Source: Xanthomonas sacchari (GTDB lineage: Bacteria > Pseudomonadota > Gammaproteobacteria > Xanthomonadales > Xanthomonadaceae). Taken from it: a stretch of 64,000 nucleotides of DNA. The notes under the pieces are model-generated. The model saw only the letters and a program-made list of their open reading frames with translations. It had not been told where the DNA came from and made no database searches. The translations under genes and the position numbers were made by a program. How positions within the stretch are numbered: the stretch's first letter is position 1; each line of letters opens with the position of its first letter. The stretch spans positions 2,604,001 through 2,668,000 of the forward strand of contig NZ_CP132343.1 of assembly GCF_040529065.1 (NCBI RefSeq). Direction: 5' to 3'. Shown here piece by piece: positions 48,273 through 57,181 of this stretch.

Positions 48273-51200
48273 ATGCCGCAATCTCCAGAACTTGCCGGCG
48301 GTGAAGGGTTCACGTACGAGGGCGACGCGGCTGCGTACTATTTGGCGGCGTTGTTGGCCGAAGCGTACGCCCCTGGCGTCGATGATCGCATCGTAGTGCT
48401 CCTCTCCGTCCAGCAACGCGATTTCGGTGAACCGCTGGATGATGTGATCGTGGACTTTGCCGATACGGTTGGGCGGATCGCACGCCTCAGCCTGCAGGTA
48501 AAGCGCGCGTTGACCATTAGCGCGGCCGCCACCAATGCGTACTTTCGCGACATTGTTCGCGACGCTTGGGCGACCCTGCACAAGCCCGACTTCCGCGACG
48601 ACATCGATCGCTATGGCGCCGCCGTCGGCGAAGTCGCCCTTGTGCCGGGCCGCGCTTTGAAGACTATTTGCGAGTGGGCGCGCGATAGCCTAACGGCCGA
48701 CCACTTCGACGCCCGCTTTGCGCCAGAGGGAAGCGCGAGCGAGGACCATTGGAAGGTCAGGACCACCATCGAACAGTTGCTTGCTGCGGCGAAAACAACC
48801 GCCTGCACTCGCGAGGAACTGCATCGGTTCTTGGCCCATTTCGTCCTGATCCAGTTCGACTTCCTACGTGAGGGTTCGGTAGATCCGTCGCACGCCATCA
48901 ACCTCATCCGCAGCTGCCTGGCACCCAAGTCGGCCGGAGACGCACCTATGGTGTGGGCGCGTTTGGTCGAACTGGCCCGTGCCGCGGCCGGTACTTCCGG
49001 CCAGTTCGATCGCGCGCGCCTGCTTCGCGAGCTCGCTCCGCTGACTCAGCTGCGCGCCGCGCCGTCCCTGCAAGCTGATCTCGGCCGGCTCACCGAGCTG
49101 GCCCACAGTCAGGCGAACCTGATCGTCGACGACATCGGCGGCGCCTGGATCGATCGGAGCCAATACCTGCAAGCACTCGACGAGAAGTTCGTCGACGCTC
49201 GGTTCGTGCAGGTGCGCGGCTTGCCGGGTAGCGGCAAATCGGCGGTGGTGAAACAGGCGGTACGGCGGGCGCTCGTACAAGGGCCGGTGCTCTTCCTCAA
49301 GGCGGAACAGGTCGACGCCGTCAGCTGGAACGGCTACGCGATCTCGCAGGGACTCTCAGCGACGAGTTTGGAGACGCTGCTGGTGGAGGTCGCCGCGGTC
49401 GGCACCCCGACGCTGTTCGTTGACGCGATCGACCGGGTCGCCACTGCGCAGCAACCGGTCTTCCTGCAGGTTATCCAGACCATCGCAACATCGCCGAAAT
49501 TGACGCATTGGCGCATCGTCGCCTCCTTGCGTGACACTGGCATCGAGGTGCTGCGCAATTGGCTCGGCGGGGCCTTGGCCAGCCTCTCGGTCGGAACGCT
49601 CACTGTCGGCGCGCTTAGCGAGGCGGAGGCCGACGCGCTCGCCGAGGCCAAGCCGCATCTACGGCCGCTGCTGTTTGGGGCGGAGGCCGTGCGTGAGATC
49701 GTCCGTCGCCCTTTCTTTGCCAAGGTGCTCGACCAGAGCTTTGTCGCTACACCCGACGGCCCCGAGTTCGTCCCACGGGCGGAGATCGACTTGATCGAGC
49801 ACTGGTGGACGCGCGGCGGATACAACGCAGCGGGGCAAAACGCGTTTGCGCGCCAGCGGGCCTTACTCGGCCTGGCGCGCGCGCGGGCCAAGGAGCTCAG
49901 TCGGCCGATCCGGCTGGGTGACCTCCCGTCTACCGACTGCATCGAGGAGCTCCGCGCCGACGGCATCCTCCAACATGCGCGGCACGGCATCAGCGTCCAG
50001 TTTGCCCATGACATCTTCTTCGAATGGGCGTTCTTCCACGTGCTGGCAGACCTGGGGCCTGACTGGATCGACGCGATCCGCGTAGCCGGCGAACCGCCTG
50101 CGGTTGCACGTGTCGTCGAGCTAGCTTCGCAATGGGAGTACAGCTATGGCGACGCCTGGGCCGCTTACCTGGCGCAGACGCGGGCCTCGGATCTGCGGGC
50201 CCAGTGGACCCGGGCCTGGCTACTGGCGCCATTGGGCACCGTCGCCTTCGAAGCGGATCCTGCTCCCTACTGGGCGGTGGTTGGCCGGGACGACTTCGAT
50301 TTGCTGCGCAAGGCGCTCGTCTGGTTCCAAGCCGAGAAGACGACGCCGAATTCCACCGTGCTCGCCGGCACGCTTCCGGACGAGCGGCGCGAGCGCATCG
50401 CCGATTTGCTAGGCTGGCCCTCCGACCTCGCGTCAGCGCGCCGCCTGCTCGTGTTTCTGTTGGTGCGGATACAGGCGATTCCGCAAGCGCTGTACCCGAC
50501 CGTGCTTGCCGTATTCGAGCTCTGGCAGAACGTTTTCGATGGCTACCCGAACGTGATCTCTCGGCGGCTTCTCGAACAGTGCGATCAATGGCTCGCCGCT
50601 TTAGATGCGATCAGCAACGCCAGCGGCCCCGATGAGAACTCGGCCTTTTGGCAGAAGGTGCAAGACCTCGGTGAGTTCCGAACGGCGCTGATCCAGCTCA
50701 TCCTGCGCTCGTCGCTCGCCGAGCCGAGCATCGCGGATGCCCTACTGCTACGCGCGGTTGCCTCGCCTCGCATTCGTCGCGACGCGTTTGAAGGCATCGT
50801 CGAGTTCTCACCACGCTTGGCCCAATCGCTTCCGCAGCGCTTGGTCGAACTGGCATTGGCGCACCTGCGCGAAGAACTACCGGAACACCGCGTTGCGCGT
50901 GAAAAGGCCGAGCAGGAGAGCACGATCGCGGCTCGACAAGCCCTGTTGAGCGACCAGTCGAGAACGCTGAACCGCGTCGAAAGCGCGCGCTGGTCCGCGG
51001 TCCACTTCCGCAGTGTCGGTGAGTTCAGTTCCTCGGACTGGGAACAGCTAGCGATCTACGACGATCATCGCAGCTTCTGGCCGCCTTCGCCGCTGCGTGA
51101 GCCCTTCGCATCGCTGTTTCGCCAGGCACCGCAGCACGCCTTGGACTTGCTGCGTGAGCTGTGCAACCACGCCATCGCGGCATGGCGGCAGTTGCATCGT

Positions 51201-53636
51201 ATCGACAACGAGTCGCGCCGCACGCCGCTGCCTCTGGAGCTTTCGTTCCCATGGGGGCAGCAGACGTTCTGGGGCGGCGAACGCGAGTACCTGTGGTGCC
51301 GCTCGACATGGGCCCCGAAAGCGATTGGGTGCGGCTTCCTCGCCTTGGAAGAGTGGTGTCTTGGCGAGGTCGAACGCGGCACCCCCGTCGATGACCTCAT
51401 CCAGCAGATCGTGGCGGGAAACGATTGCATCGCCGTCCTCGGTGCCGCGGCCATGCTCGCCCTGCAAACTGAAACGGTGTCCGCTGCGACGTTGCCGATC
51501 TTCACGTCGCAGCGTCTCCTGGCGGCCGACCGCCAGCGCTTCGCGGACGACCTATCGCCCAGCAATCTGATGGGATTCACTCACGCATCGGACCAGCCTC
51601 ACCAAGACGCATTGCGGACCGCAAATGCACGCCCGGTCCGCAAGCTTGAACTTCGGGGAATGGTGCCGCGGTTCGTATTCGCCGCAGAACCGTTGGGATC
51701 GCAGGCGCGCAGTGCCATCGAGGCATTCTCAGAACAGCTGCCTTATCAGCACGAGGAGGATCGCGAGGATCCCGAGGTGCAGCGTGAACTCGCCGAGCAG
51801 GCGACGAAGTACGCCGAGCTGGCCGACCAATCCACCTACCAGGCTTACCGGACCGACAACGAGCAGATCACTTTGGTGCACGTCAGCCCGTCCGCCGCCA
51901 AGCCGGAGAACGTCGCCAAACTCGAGCAAGCGACGCAGTACTTGTCGATCGCCAATCTGTGGACGTGGGCATCCACGTCCTTTGAGAAACGCGCGCTCGA
52001 CGGCCGGCTCGGCCTAAGTGATGCCGTAGCGGCCGCTAGAGAGCTCGACGCGCCAGACTTGTTCAGAGGATCGAGGGGCGATCGCGGTGATTCCATCGCC
52101 ATGCATCGTGGCGCAGTGGCCTCAACGGCCGCGGTCACCCTGACCTTTCGTGAGGGGGCCACTGGCGACCAGTTGAAGTGGGCGCGCGCCGTCCTGCGGC
52201 GTGCGGCCCTACTGAAGGAGGAGGTCCATTACTGGTGGTCGCCCAGATCGGTGATCCCATGGCATCACGGCATCTTCGCTGCCCACGGCCTCGCCGCAGA
52301 TCTGCGCTCAAAAACTGCAGCGTTCACCGCTGCCGGCGACCTGTTGGCCTTGGTGGTACATCCACTCGAAGCAGTTTCTTTGGCCGCCGTTGAAGAGGCG
52401 TGCAACTTGTGGGCCGTCGATCCGAAGCTGACGCTGGCGGCCTTGTTCCTCGCGTTCTCGCGGTGTCACGTGCTGCCTACCCGCCTCCGCAGTCGTCAGC
52501 ACCCCGGCGTAATCGAGCTGTCCCCACAGGCGGTGGAAGCGCTGCGCATGGCCCGCTTGCATTACGACCGTGGAGCCGATTTTTCCGACATTCCACGTCC
52601 ACCGCCGGCATGGGTGAAATCAGTGCCCAGGGTGCGGCGCGGACAGGAATCGTATGAAGATTACGAAGTTGGCGATGCGTCGAATCCTGAGGAACGCTGG
52701 ATCGAACCTGCCAGTCAGTGGCACTCCGCATACGCCGCCAAAGTACTCGCACGGGTGCCCATAAGCGGGATATTGCAAAGCGACACACGCAACTCGTTGC
52801 TCGATTTCCTCGCCGACGTCCTAGCTTGGACTATCCAAAAGAACGCGCCACCCTGGGTGGAGAGAGGGCGACGCGACCGAGCGGCCACGCGCATCTTCGA
52901 ATGGACGCACGCCCTCGGATCTCAGCTCGGTAATGTAGCCGGCTGCGTTCCCCTCTCGGATTTCCAGCCGCGCTTCCTCGAACCAGTGCTGCAACTGGAA
53001 GACGAGAACTGCTGGGCCATGCTGAGTCCGTTTGCTAGCGCGTATATCTGTAGCTACATCTATGATGCGCAAGCGGTGCCGGCTGACGCAGTCGCTGTGC
53101 TCGATCTCTGCCTGACACGCCTTCTAGCGGACCGGACGTTCAAGCGGGACAGCTATCGTGCGGGCGAGTTGTCCGGATTCGATTTGCCCAAGCTCGTCGA
53201 GACTTTGATGTTCGTGTCGATTGAGCGTGCTGAGCTTGCCAGCCGTTACGTCAATGGCGACTGGTCAGAGATTGGAAGGATCATGCCGCTGGTGGATCGG
53301 TACGTGCGTGCAGCGGGTTGGGCAGTTCCCATCATGAATTCGTACCTTACGCTCTGCGAACGATCACGAGCGCATTACCCCTCCGCTGCCTTCGCGGATC
53401 AGGTGCTGGCAATCCTTGCACCTAGCCCCGAGGCGCTGCCTGGCTGGCGCGGCACATTGTTCTACGCACGAATCGCCGGCCTCATTCAGTACTTGTCCCA
53501 TCGGGACGCACCTATGAGCGCTCCTTTGGCGCAGGCCTTCCTTCGAATACTCGACCACCTGATCGACATGGGCGACCGTCGCAGCGCCGCCCTGCAACTG
53601 GGGGAGGGATTTCGTGACATTCGTCTGAACACCTGA
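48273..53636 (+). CDS. Avs-like STAND NTPase with N-terminal Cap4/DUF4297-type nuclease domain
   Basis: This 1787-residue protein has three readable parts. Residues 8-120 match a DUF4297/Cap4-like dsDNA nuclease: GEGFTYEGDAAAYYLAALLA, acidic LDDVIVDF (D56/D57) and LSLQVKRAL (Q75-x-K77). A P-loop NTPase follows: RGLPGSGKSAVVKQA near 316, Walker B-like LFVDAIDRV near 380, and a sensor WRIVASLRD near 415. A 1,300-residue alpha-helical part of repeat-like character completes it. This nuclease-STAND-sensor order is the Avs (antiviral STAND) plan, in which recognition of a phage protein would activate DNA cleavage. It follows an integrase and heads a row of defence-type genes. A good AAAGGA ribosome-binding site precedes the ATG. 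Confidence 0.75.
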   Translation: MPQSPELAGGEGFTYEGDAAAYYLAALLAEAYAPGVDDRIVVLLSVQQRDFGEPLDDVIVDFADTVGRIARLSLQVKRALTISAAATNAYFRDIVRDAWATLHKPDFRDDIDRYGAAVGEVALVPGRALKTICEWARDSLTADHFDARFAPEGSASEDHWKVRTTIEQLLAAAKTTACTREELHRFLAHFVLIQFDFLREGSVDPSHAINLIRSCLAPKSAGDAPMVWARLVELARAAAGTSGQFDRARLLRELAPLTQLRAAPSLQADLGRLTELAHSQANLIVDDIGGAWIDRSQYLQALDEKFVDARFVQVRGLPGSGKSAVVKQAVRRALVQGPVLFLKAEQVDAVSWNGYAISQGLSATSLETLLVEVAAVGTPTLFVDAIDRVATAQQPVFLQVIQTIATSPKLTHWRIVASLRDTGIEVLRNWLGGALASLSVGTLTVGALSEAEADALAEAKPHLRPLLFGAEAVREIVRRPFFAKVLDQSFVATPDGPEFVPRAEIDLIEHWWTRGGYNAAGQNAFARQRALLGLARARAKELSRPIRLGDLPSTDCIEELRADGILQHARHGISVQFAHDIFFEWAFFHVLADLGPDWIDAIRVAGEPPAVARVVELASQWEYSYGDAWAAYLAQTRASDLRAQWTRAWLLAPLGTVAFEADPAPYWAVVGRDDFDLLRKALVWFQAEKTTPNSTVLAGTLPDERRERIADLLGWPSDLASARRLLVFLLVRIQAIPQALYPTVLAVFELWQNVFDGYPNVISRRLLEQCDQWLAALDAISNASGPDENSAFWQKVQDLGEFRTALIQLILRSSLAEPSIADALLLRAVASPRIRRDAFEGIVEFSPRLAQSLPQRLVELALAHLREELPEHRVAREKAEQESTIAARQALLSDQSRTLNRVESARWSAVHFRSVGEFSSSDWEQLAIYDDHRSFWPPSPLREPFASLFRQAPQHALDLLRELCNHAIAAWRQLHRIDNESRRTPLPLELSFPWGQQTFWGGEREYLWCRSTWAPKAIGCGFLALEEWCLGEVERGTPVDDLIQQIVAGNDCIAVLGAAAMLALQTETVSAATLPIFTSQRLLAADRQRFADDLSPSNLMGFTHASDQPHQDALRTANARPVRKLELRGMVPRFVFAAEPLGSQARSAIEAFSEQLPYQHEEDREDPEVQRELAEQATKYAELADQSTYQAYRTDNEQITLVHVSPSAAKPENVAKLEQATQYLSIANLWTWASTSFEKRALDGRLGLSDAVAAARELDAPDLFRGSRGDRGDSIAMHRGAVASTAAVTLTFREGATGDQLKWARAVLRRAALLKEEVHYWWSPRSVIPWHHGIFAAHGLAADLRSKTAAFTAAGDLLALVVHPLEAVSLAAVEEACNLWAVDPKLTLAALFLAFSRCHVLPTRLRSRQHPGVIELSPQAVEALRMARLHYDRGADFSDIPRPPPAWVKSVPRVRRGQESYEDYEVGDASNPEERWIEPASQWHSAYAAKVLARVPISGILQSDTRNSLLDFLADVLAWTIQKNAPPWVERGRRDRAATRIFEWTHALGSQLGNVAGCVPLSDFQPRFLEPVLQLEDENCWAMLSPFASAYICSYIYDAQAVPADAVAVLDLCLTRLLADRTFKRDSYRAGELSGFDLPKLVETLMFVSIERAELASRYVNGDWSEIGRIMPLVDRYVRAAGWAVPIMNSYLTLCERSRAHYPSAAFADQVLAILAPSPEALPGWRGTLFYARIAGLIQYLSHRDAPMSAPLAQAFLRILDHLIDMGDRRSAALQLGEGFRDIRLNT

Positions 53637-53894
53637 AGAACACCACGTCGTGAGTCGCTCTAGTTATTAGCCTGCGCACAAGCCAGCCAATTGACGGGCT
53701 AAAGCTGCGTTCGCATGGCAAGAATCGGTCTCAACTACCCCCGATAAATTTTCGCGATTCTCGGCCCCTAGAGGATTCTTTAAAAAAATAGCGGTTCTTC
53801 GTCTACTGACTGAATTTTAGGATATCCAATCAGCGAGCATCACCTCGTTCAACGCTTTTACTCATGCTGAGATCGACCAATTTACGGAGAAGGA

Positions 53895-55334
53895 ATGGAC
53901 AGAAAGCGACTGGCTGCGTTGACCGAAGGGCGATTCGAGCAGGCATTCGCTTGCTGCGAATTGCGTCAGCGGGGGACTGACACGCCTCGCGTTATCTCGG
54001 GCGGGGGCTTCTTGTCCCAGAACAGCAATGGCGAGTTGCTTCTGCACGTGGTCGCTCATGAAGTACGCGACTTCGCCACGGCCATGACATTGGATTTCAA
54101 TCGGCCTTGGGTCGCGGGACGACTCATCCCAGAAACGGCCTACTACGATCTTAAAGCGTGGACTTTGGCTGGCGACGAATGGCGCGCCGAACGCGTGTCT
54201 GCTGATATGGACCACGGTACCAACGGTACTCATGCGCGCGTGAAACTTTGGCGGATCGAGACCAATTGGCAACGCCAGCAGCGCACGGAGAGCGCCATGG
54301 TCGCCATCTTCATTCCCGGTGGCGTGGATCTCCCTTGGCACGTCTGGACATCAAAAGGCGAACTGGGAGGCGCCCTGGATAGATTTGAGTACGAGTCAGA
54401 GCCATTTTACTGGCGCGCAAAGAAAGAAGAAGGCGGGGTAATGCTCCACTTCTTTATCAAAGGCGAATCAGCCGAACCTGCTTTCACGCATTTTTGGAGA
54501 GCCTTGTGCATTGTCTTGGGCCACCCCGTCGAACCGCCCGAGTATTCCATCGTGGAAGGCGACCGGGAGACGCTACGATTGGCGACGCGGCGAAAGGAAC
54601 TCATGACGCATCGGCTCATGCCACCCATTCGGAATCTGCGGCCAAGCGCCGATGACACTCACGCGTTTTTGCACGCGTTCTTGTTGCATGCCACTGGCTC
54701 CACTAAAGAATCCAATCGCCCTCGGGAAGGATACAGTGAGCTGATTTTCAGACACTGGCACCGAATATTGCGCGCCAGGGAAAGCGACATCGAGAACAGT
54801 GCCCTCGTGCTATCGGTGGCAGTTGAAGGACTTCTCAATGAGGCGTTCGCCAACGAGCACGATGTGGATGATGTCTTCATCCAACAATTGGACCGTGCAA
54901 AGCCCATCCTTAAGGACGCTGATCTGGAAGAACGTGCCCGGGCGTGTGTGCTATCAAGCATTGGCAACGCCAGGCGGCCGAGGGTAGGTGATGTCCTACG
55001 ACGTCTTATCGAGCAAGGCGTCTTGTCACAGCGGCATCTAGACGCATGGTCTGGAATGCGTCACGCATCTGCGCATGGCGGCGTCTTGTCCAATGATGAA
55101 CTTGCATTGCAGGAACACATCGACCGTTTCCATGTGTGCTTGGACCTATTTTATCGTCTGGTCTTCATCCTCATAGGTTATCGGGGGAATCACTGCGACT
55201 ACAGCTTTCCGTGTGACGCTCAGCAGCATGCTTGGCCAGATGTGCATTTCCCTCCTGTGCCGAGACAGTCTGCAGATGGTGACCATCGGGGCGACGGAGC
55301 GCAGGTGACTACCATAGGGGATGCCCTTCCCTGA
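53895..55334 (+). CDS. HEPN-domain protein, ApeA-like
   Basis: The 479-residue protein has a beta-rich N-terminal half (GGGFLSQNSNGELLLHVVAH, FHAR-like KLWRIETNW, SAMVAIFIPGGVDLPWH) and a helical C-terminal HEPN domain. The HEPN signature RX4H reads RHASAH at R389-H394 within WSGMRHASAHGG, preceded by helices such as NSALVLSVAVEGLLNEAF. This matches the layout of ApeA and related abortive-infection RNases. No antitoxin nucleotidyltransferase (MNT) gene is adjacent. It lies 258 bases after the Avs-like gene. Its likely role is phage-triggered RNA cleavage. The exact family would need a profile search. Confidence 0.65.
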   Translation: MDRKRLAALTEGRFEQAFACCELRQRGTDTPRVISGGGFLSQNSNGELLLHVVAHEVRDFATAMTLDFNRPWVAGRLIPETAYYDLKAWTLAGDEWRAERVSADMDHGTNGTHARVKLWRIETNWQRQQRTESAMVAIFIPGGVDLPWHVWTSKGELGGALDRFEYESEPFYWRAKKEEGGVMLHFFIKGESAEPAFTHFWRALCIVLGHPVEPPEYSIVEGDRETLRLATRRKELMTHRLMPPIRNLRPSADDTHAFLHAFLLHATGSTKESNRPREGYSELIFRHWHRILRARESDIENSALVLSVAVEGLLNEAFANEHDVDDVFIQQLDRAKPILKDADLEERARACVLSSIGNARRPRVGDVLRRLIEQGVLSQRHLDAWSGMRHASAHGGVLSNDELALQEHIDRFHVCLDLFYRLVFILIGYRGNHCDYSFPCDAQQHAWPDVHFPPVPRQSADGDHRGDGAQVTTIGDALP

Positions 55335-55735
55335 CCGCTACGCTATGCCTGTTCCTTCACTGTCTCCGCCCGCACCTCTTAGCGGACCCCAAAAAAGCGA
55401 AAAAGCGACCGATGGCCTCAATTGGCTGTGACTATTGGAATGCGTACGCCCGAATGACGTTCCTATCTCATGCGTTCTGCCTCCATGCGCGTGCAGGCTG
55501 GCAGCGCACGGCCATAATGGCCTCCCCTACCCCGATAATTTGCCGAATTGCATATGACTCAAGCCGGGAATCGTCGGGATCAGGTAGTAGTTGCATAAAA
55601 CTTGTAAAATTTACTACCTGCTACGGCATCGGACCATCCGGCAGCGCCTGGTACCGCATACTTAATCGAATGCGCCAAACAATCTCTTCCGGAAAGCAAT
55701 CATCCAGATATAATTCGGTTGCCGAATAAGCAATC
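55335..55735. other. Intergenic region, no supported gene
   Basis: About 400 bases, AT-richer towards its right end, presumably holding the promoter of the AbiGi-like gene. Short open frames here (e.g. 55412-55729) lack coding character and a ribosome-binding site. Confidence 0.5.
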
Positions 55736-56617
55736 ATGGAGAAATCGATGACTAGAGACATCCAACAGGCGGCAGCAGCACCCGCCATCTGCCAGAATTG
55801 TCAGACTCCGGGACTTGCACCGCAGACGCTTTTCCATTTTACCAACAAGCAAGCACTGCGCGGAATCCTCCAATCGAATTTCCGCGTCGCATACTCGCGC
55901 GAGCGAATAATACATAGAGGGGGGCAGATCGAATTTGCAGCCCCCATGGTGTCCTTCTGTGACCTTCGCCTGTCGGAATTGCGAAGTCACATGACGAATT
56001 ACGGACGCTACGGCCTTGGCATGAAAAAGGAGTGGGCTGCGCGTAATGGCGTTAATCCTGTGTATTACATCAGCTCACAAGCTAGTCTGACTGGTGATTA
56101 TATTGCAGCCGTACGGGAAATTTGGAGGTTGCGAGAGCACTTGCACCCTAGGGCTGCTGATTCCCCTTTTTTACAAGAGAACCAACAGGCAGCAACTACC
56201 TGGCCTGATCAGTTCGACATTGACGGCACGCACTCCAAGCTAATGGAACTGCATCGTTACATGAAGAATTACGAAGCTCCACTGTATAGGCAAGGAGAGC
56301 TTAAGAACGAGAACTACCGCTTTGCTGATGAGCGCGAATGGCGATTCGTTCCGCCGTGGAACACTGTCTGGCCGCTCGCGGCGGCGCAGGCAATGGAGGA
56401 CCCTGGCAAGAGGGCTTATCTAAACGGAGAATGCGGAAGTATTCCTTTGCACTTTGATCCTAACGACATCAACTACATCATCGTAGAGTCCGAGAGCGAA
56501 CGGGACGAAATCATTCGGCACATTAAAGAATCAAAAGAGCCAAAATACGATACTGTGGATGTCCAACGCCTAGCCAGTCGCATTTTGAGCGCCGAGCAAA
56601 TAGCTAATGATTTTTAA
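55736..56617 (+). CDS. AbiGi-like abortive infection protein
   Basis: This 293-residue protein matches the AbiGi family pattern: LFHFTNKQALRGILQSNFRV near residue 32, the core PMVSFCDLRLSELRSHMTNY at 70-89, YGRYGLGMKKEWAARNGVNP and VYYISSQ. A late block DEREWRFVPPW is common to this fold, which resembles ADP-ribosyltransferase-like folds. AbiGi was described as one half of lactococcal AbiG and is annotated as the antitoxin. No AbiGii-type partner is next to it, so it may act alone or with a neighbour. A CxxC (CQNCQ) lies near residue 19. An in-frame ATG at 55748 is an alternative start. Codon use is AT-richer than the host. Confidence 0.72.
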   Translation: MEKSMTRDIQQAAAAPAICQNCQTPGLAPQTLFHFTNKQALRGILQSNFRVAYSRERIIHRGGQIEFAAPMVSFCDLRLSELRSHMTNYGRYGLGMKKEWAARNGVNPVYYISSQASLTGDYIAAVREIWRLREHLHPRAADSPFLQENQQAATTWPDQFDIDGTHSKLMELHRYMKNYEAPLYRQGELKNENYRFADEREWRFVPPWNTVWPLAAAQAMEDPGKRAYLNGECGSIPLHFDPNDINYIIVESESERDEIIRHIKESKEPKYDTVDVQRLASRILSAEQIANDF

Positions 56618-57181
56618 AGTCTAGACGAGAGCTTCATAATATAAATCACCTCCGCAGTCAGCCGAAAATTTATGCGAATTTGTTCTGGACTTGAAGTTGC
56701 TCCCTCCTACTCGAGATAAACCTATATAGACCCCGCTCCTCCCGATGTCCGCTCTCTTCCATCGGAAATCATTCCAACCATGAGGTTTCCCCACTTTAGT
56801 TCTTGGCATTCAAGATTTTTCAGCGGCTTTGGTTACAAGAGCGCGCATGGCGCGATCTTCGCGGTTACCATAACAATGAGGATCGCAGACATGCGCGCGA
56901 GACAAGTATTGCAAAGATGCCTGAAGTCGGCACTGTCGCCGATGCATGCACTAAGCCAGCAAACATTGCTGTTGGTGGGTCTCCGCCTGGTGCTGATCGA
57001 TCTGGCCCGAAGCTGGCTGGGAGTCGAACGTATCATGCGCCGCTGAAGCGACTGGATCCTACGTTAGCTGTCATCTGAGACCAGCCAGAACGTGCGGTTC
57101 GTAACATGAAAATTGGGGAAACCTCAGACTGCGATCCGATCGCAGCTCCCTTCGGCATAATGCACCTAGCAAAGCGAGCCC
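56618..57181. other. Intergenic region with weak, unassigned open frames
   Basis: About 560 bases. Frames at 56780-57046 and 56803-57078 (plus) and 56621-56809 (minus) are open but overlap one another, lack ribosome-binding sites and match nothing I recognise. The segment around 56803-56900 (LWLQERAWRDLRGYHNNEDR) has some coding look and may be a gene remnant. Confidence 0.4.

Noticed and set aside
48138-48581. Minus-strand open frame overlapping the start of the Avs-like gene, as a possible antitoxin or regulator.
   Set aside because: It lies mostly inside the Avs-like coding region, lacks recognisable motifs and reads as the complement of the nuclease domain.
56780-57078. Possible small gene(s) between the AbiGi-like and large nuclease genes.
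   Set aside because: Two overlapping plus-strand frames compete, neither has a ribosome-binding site, and neither matches a known family. Kept only as a possible remnant.
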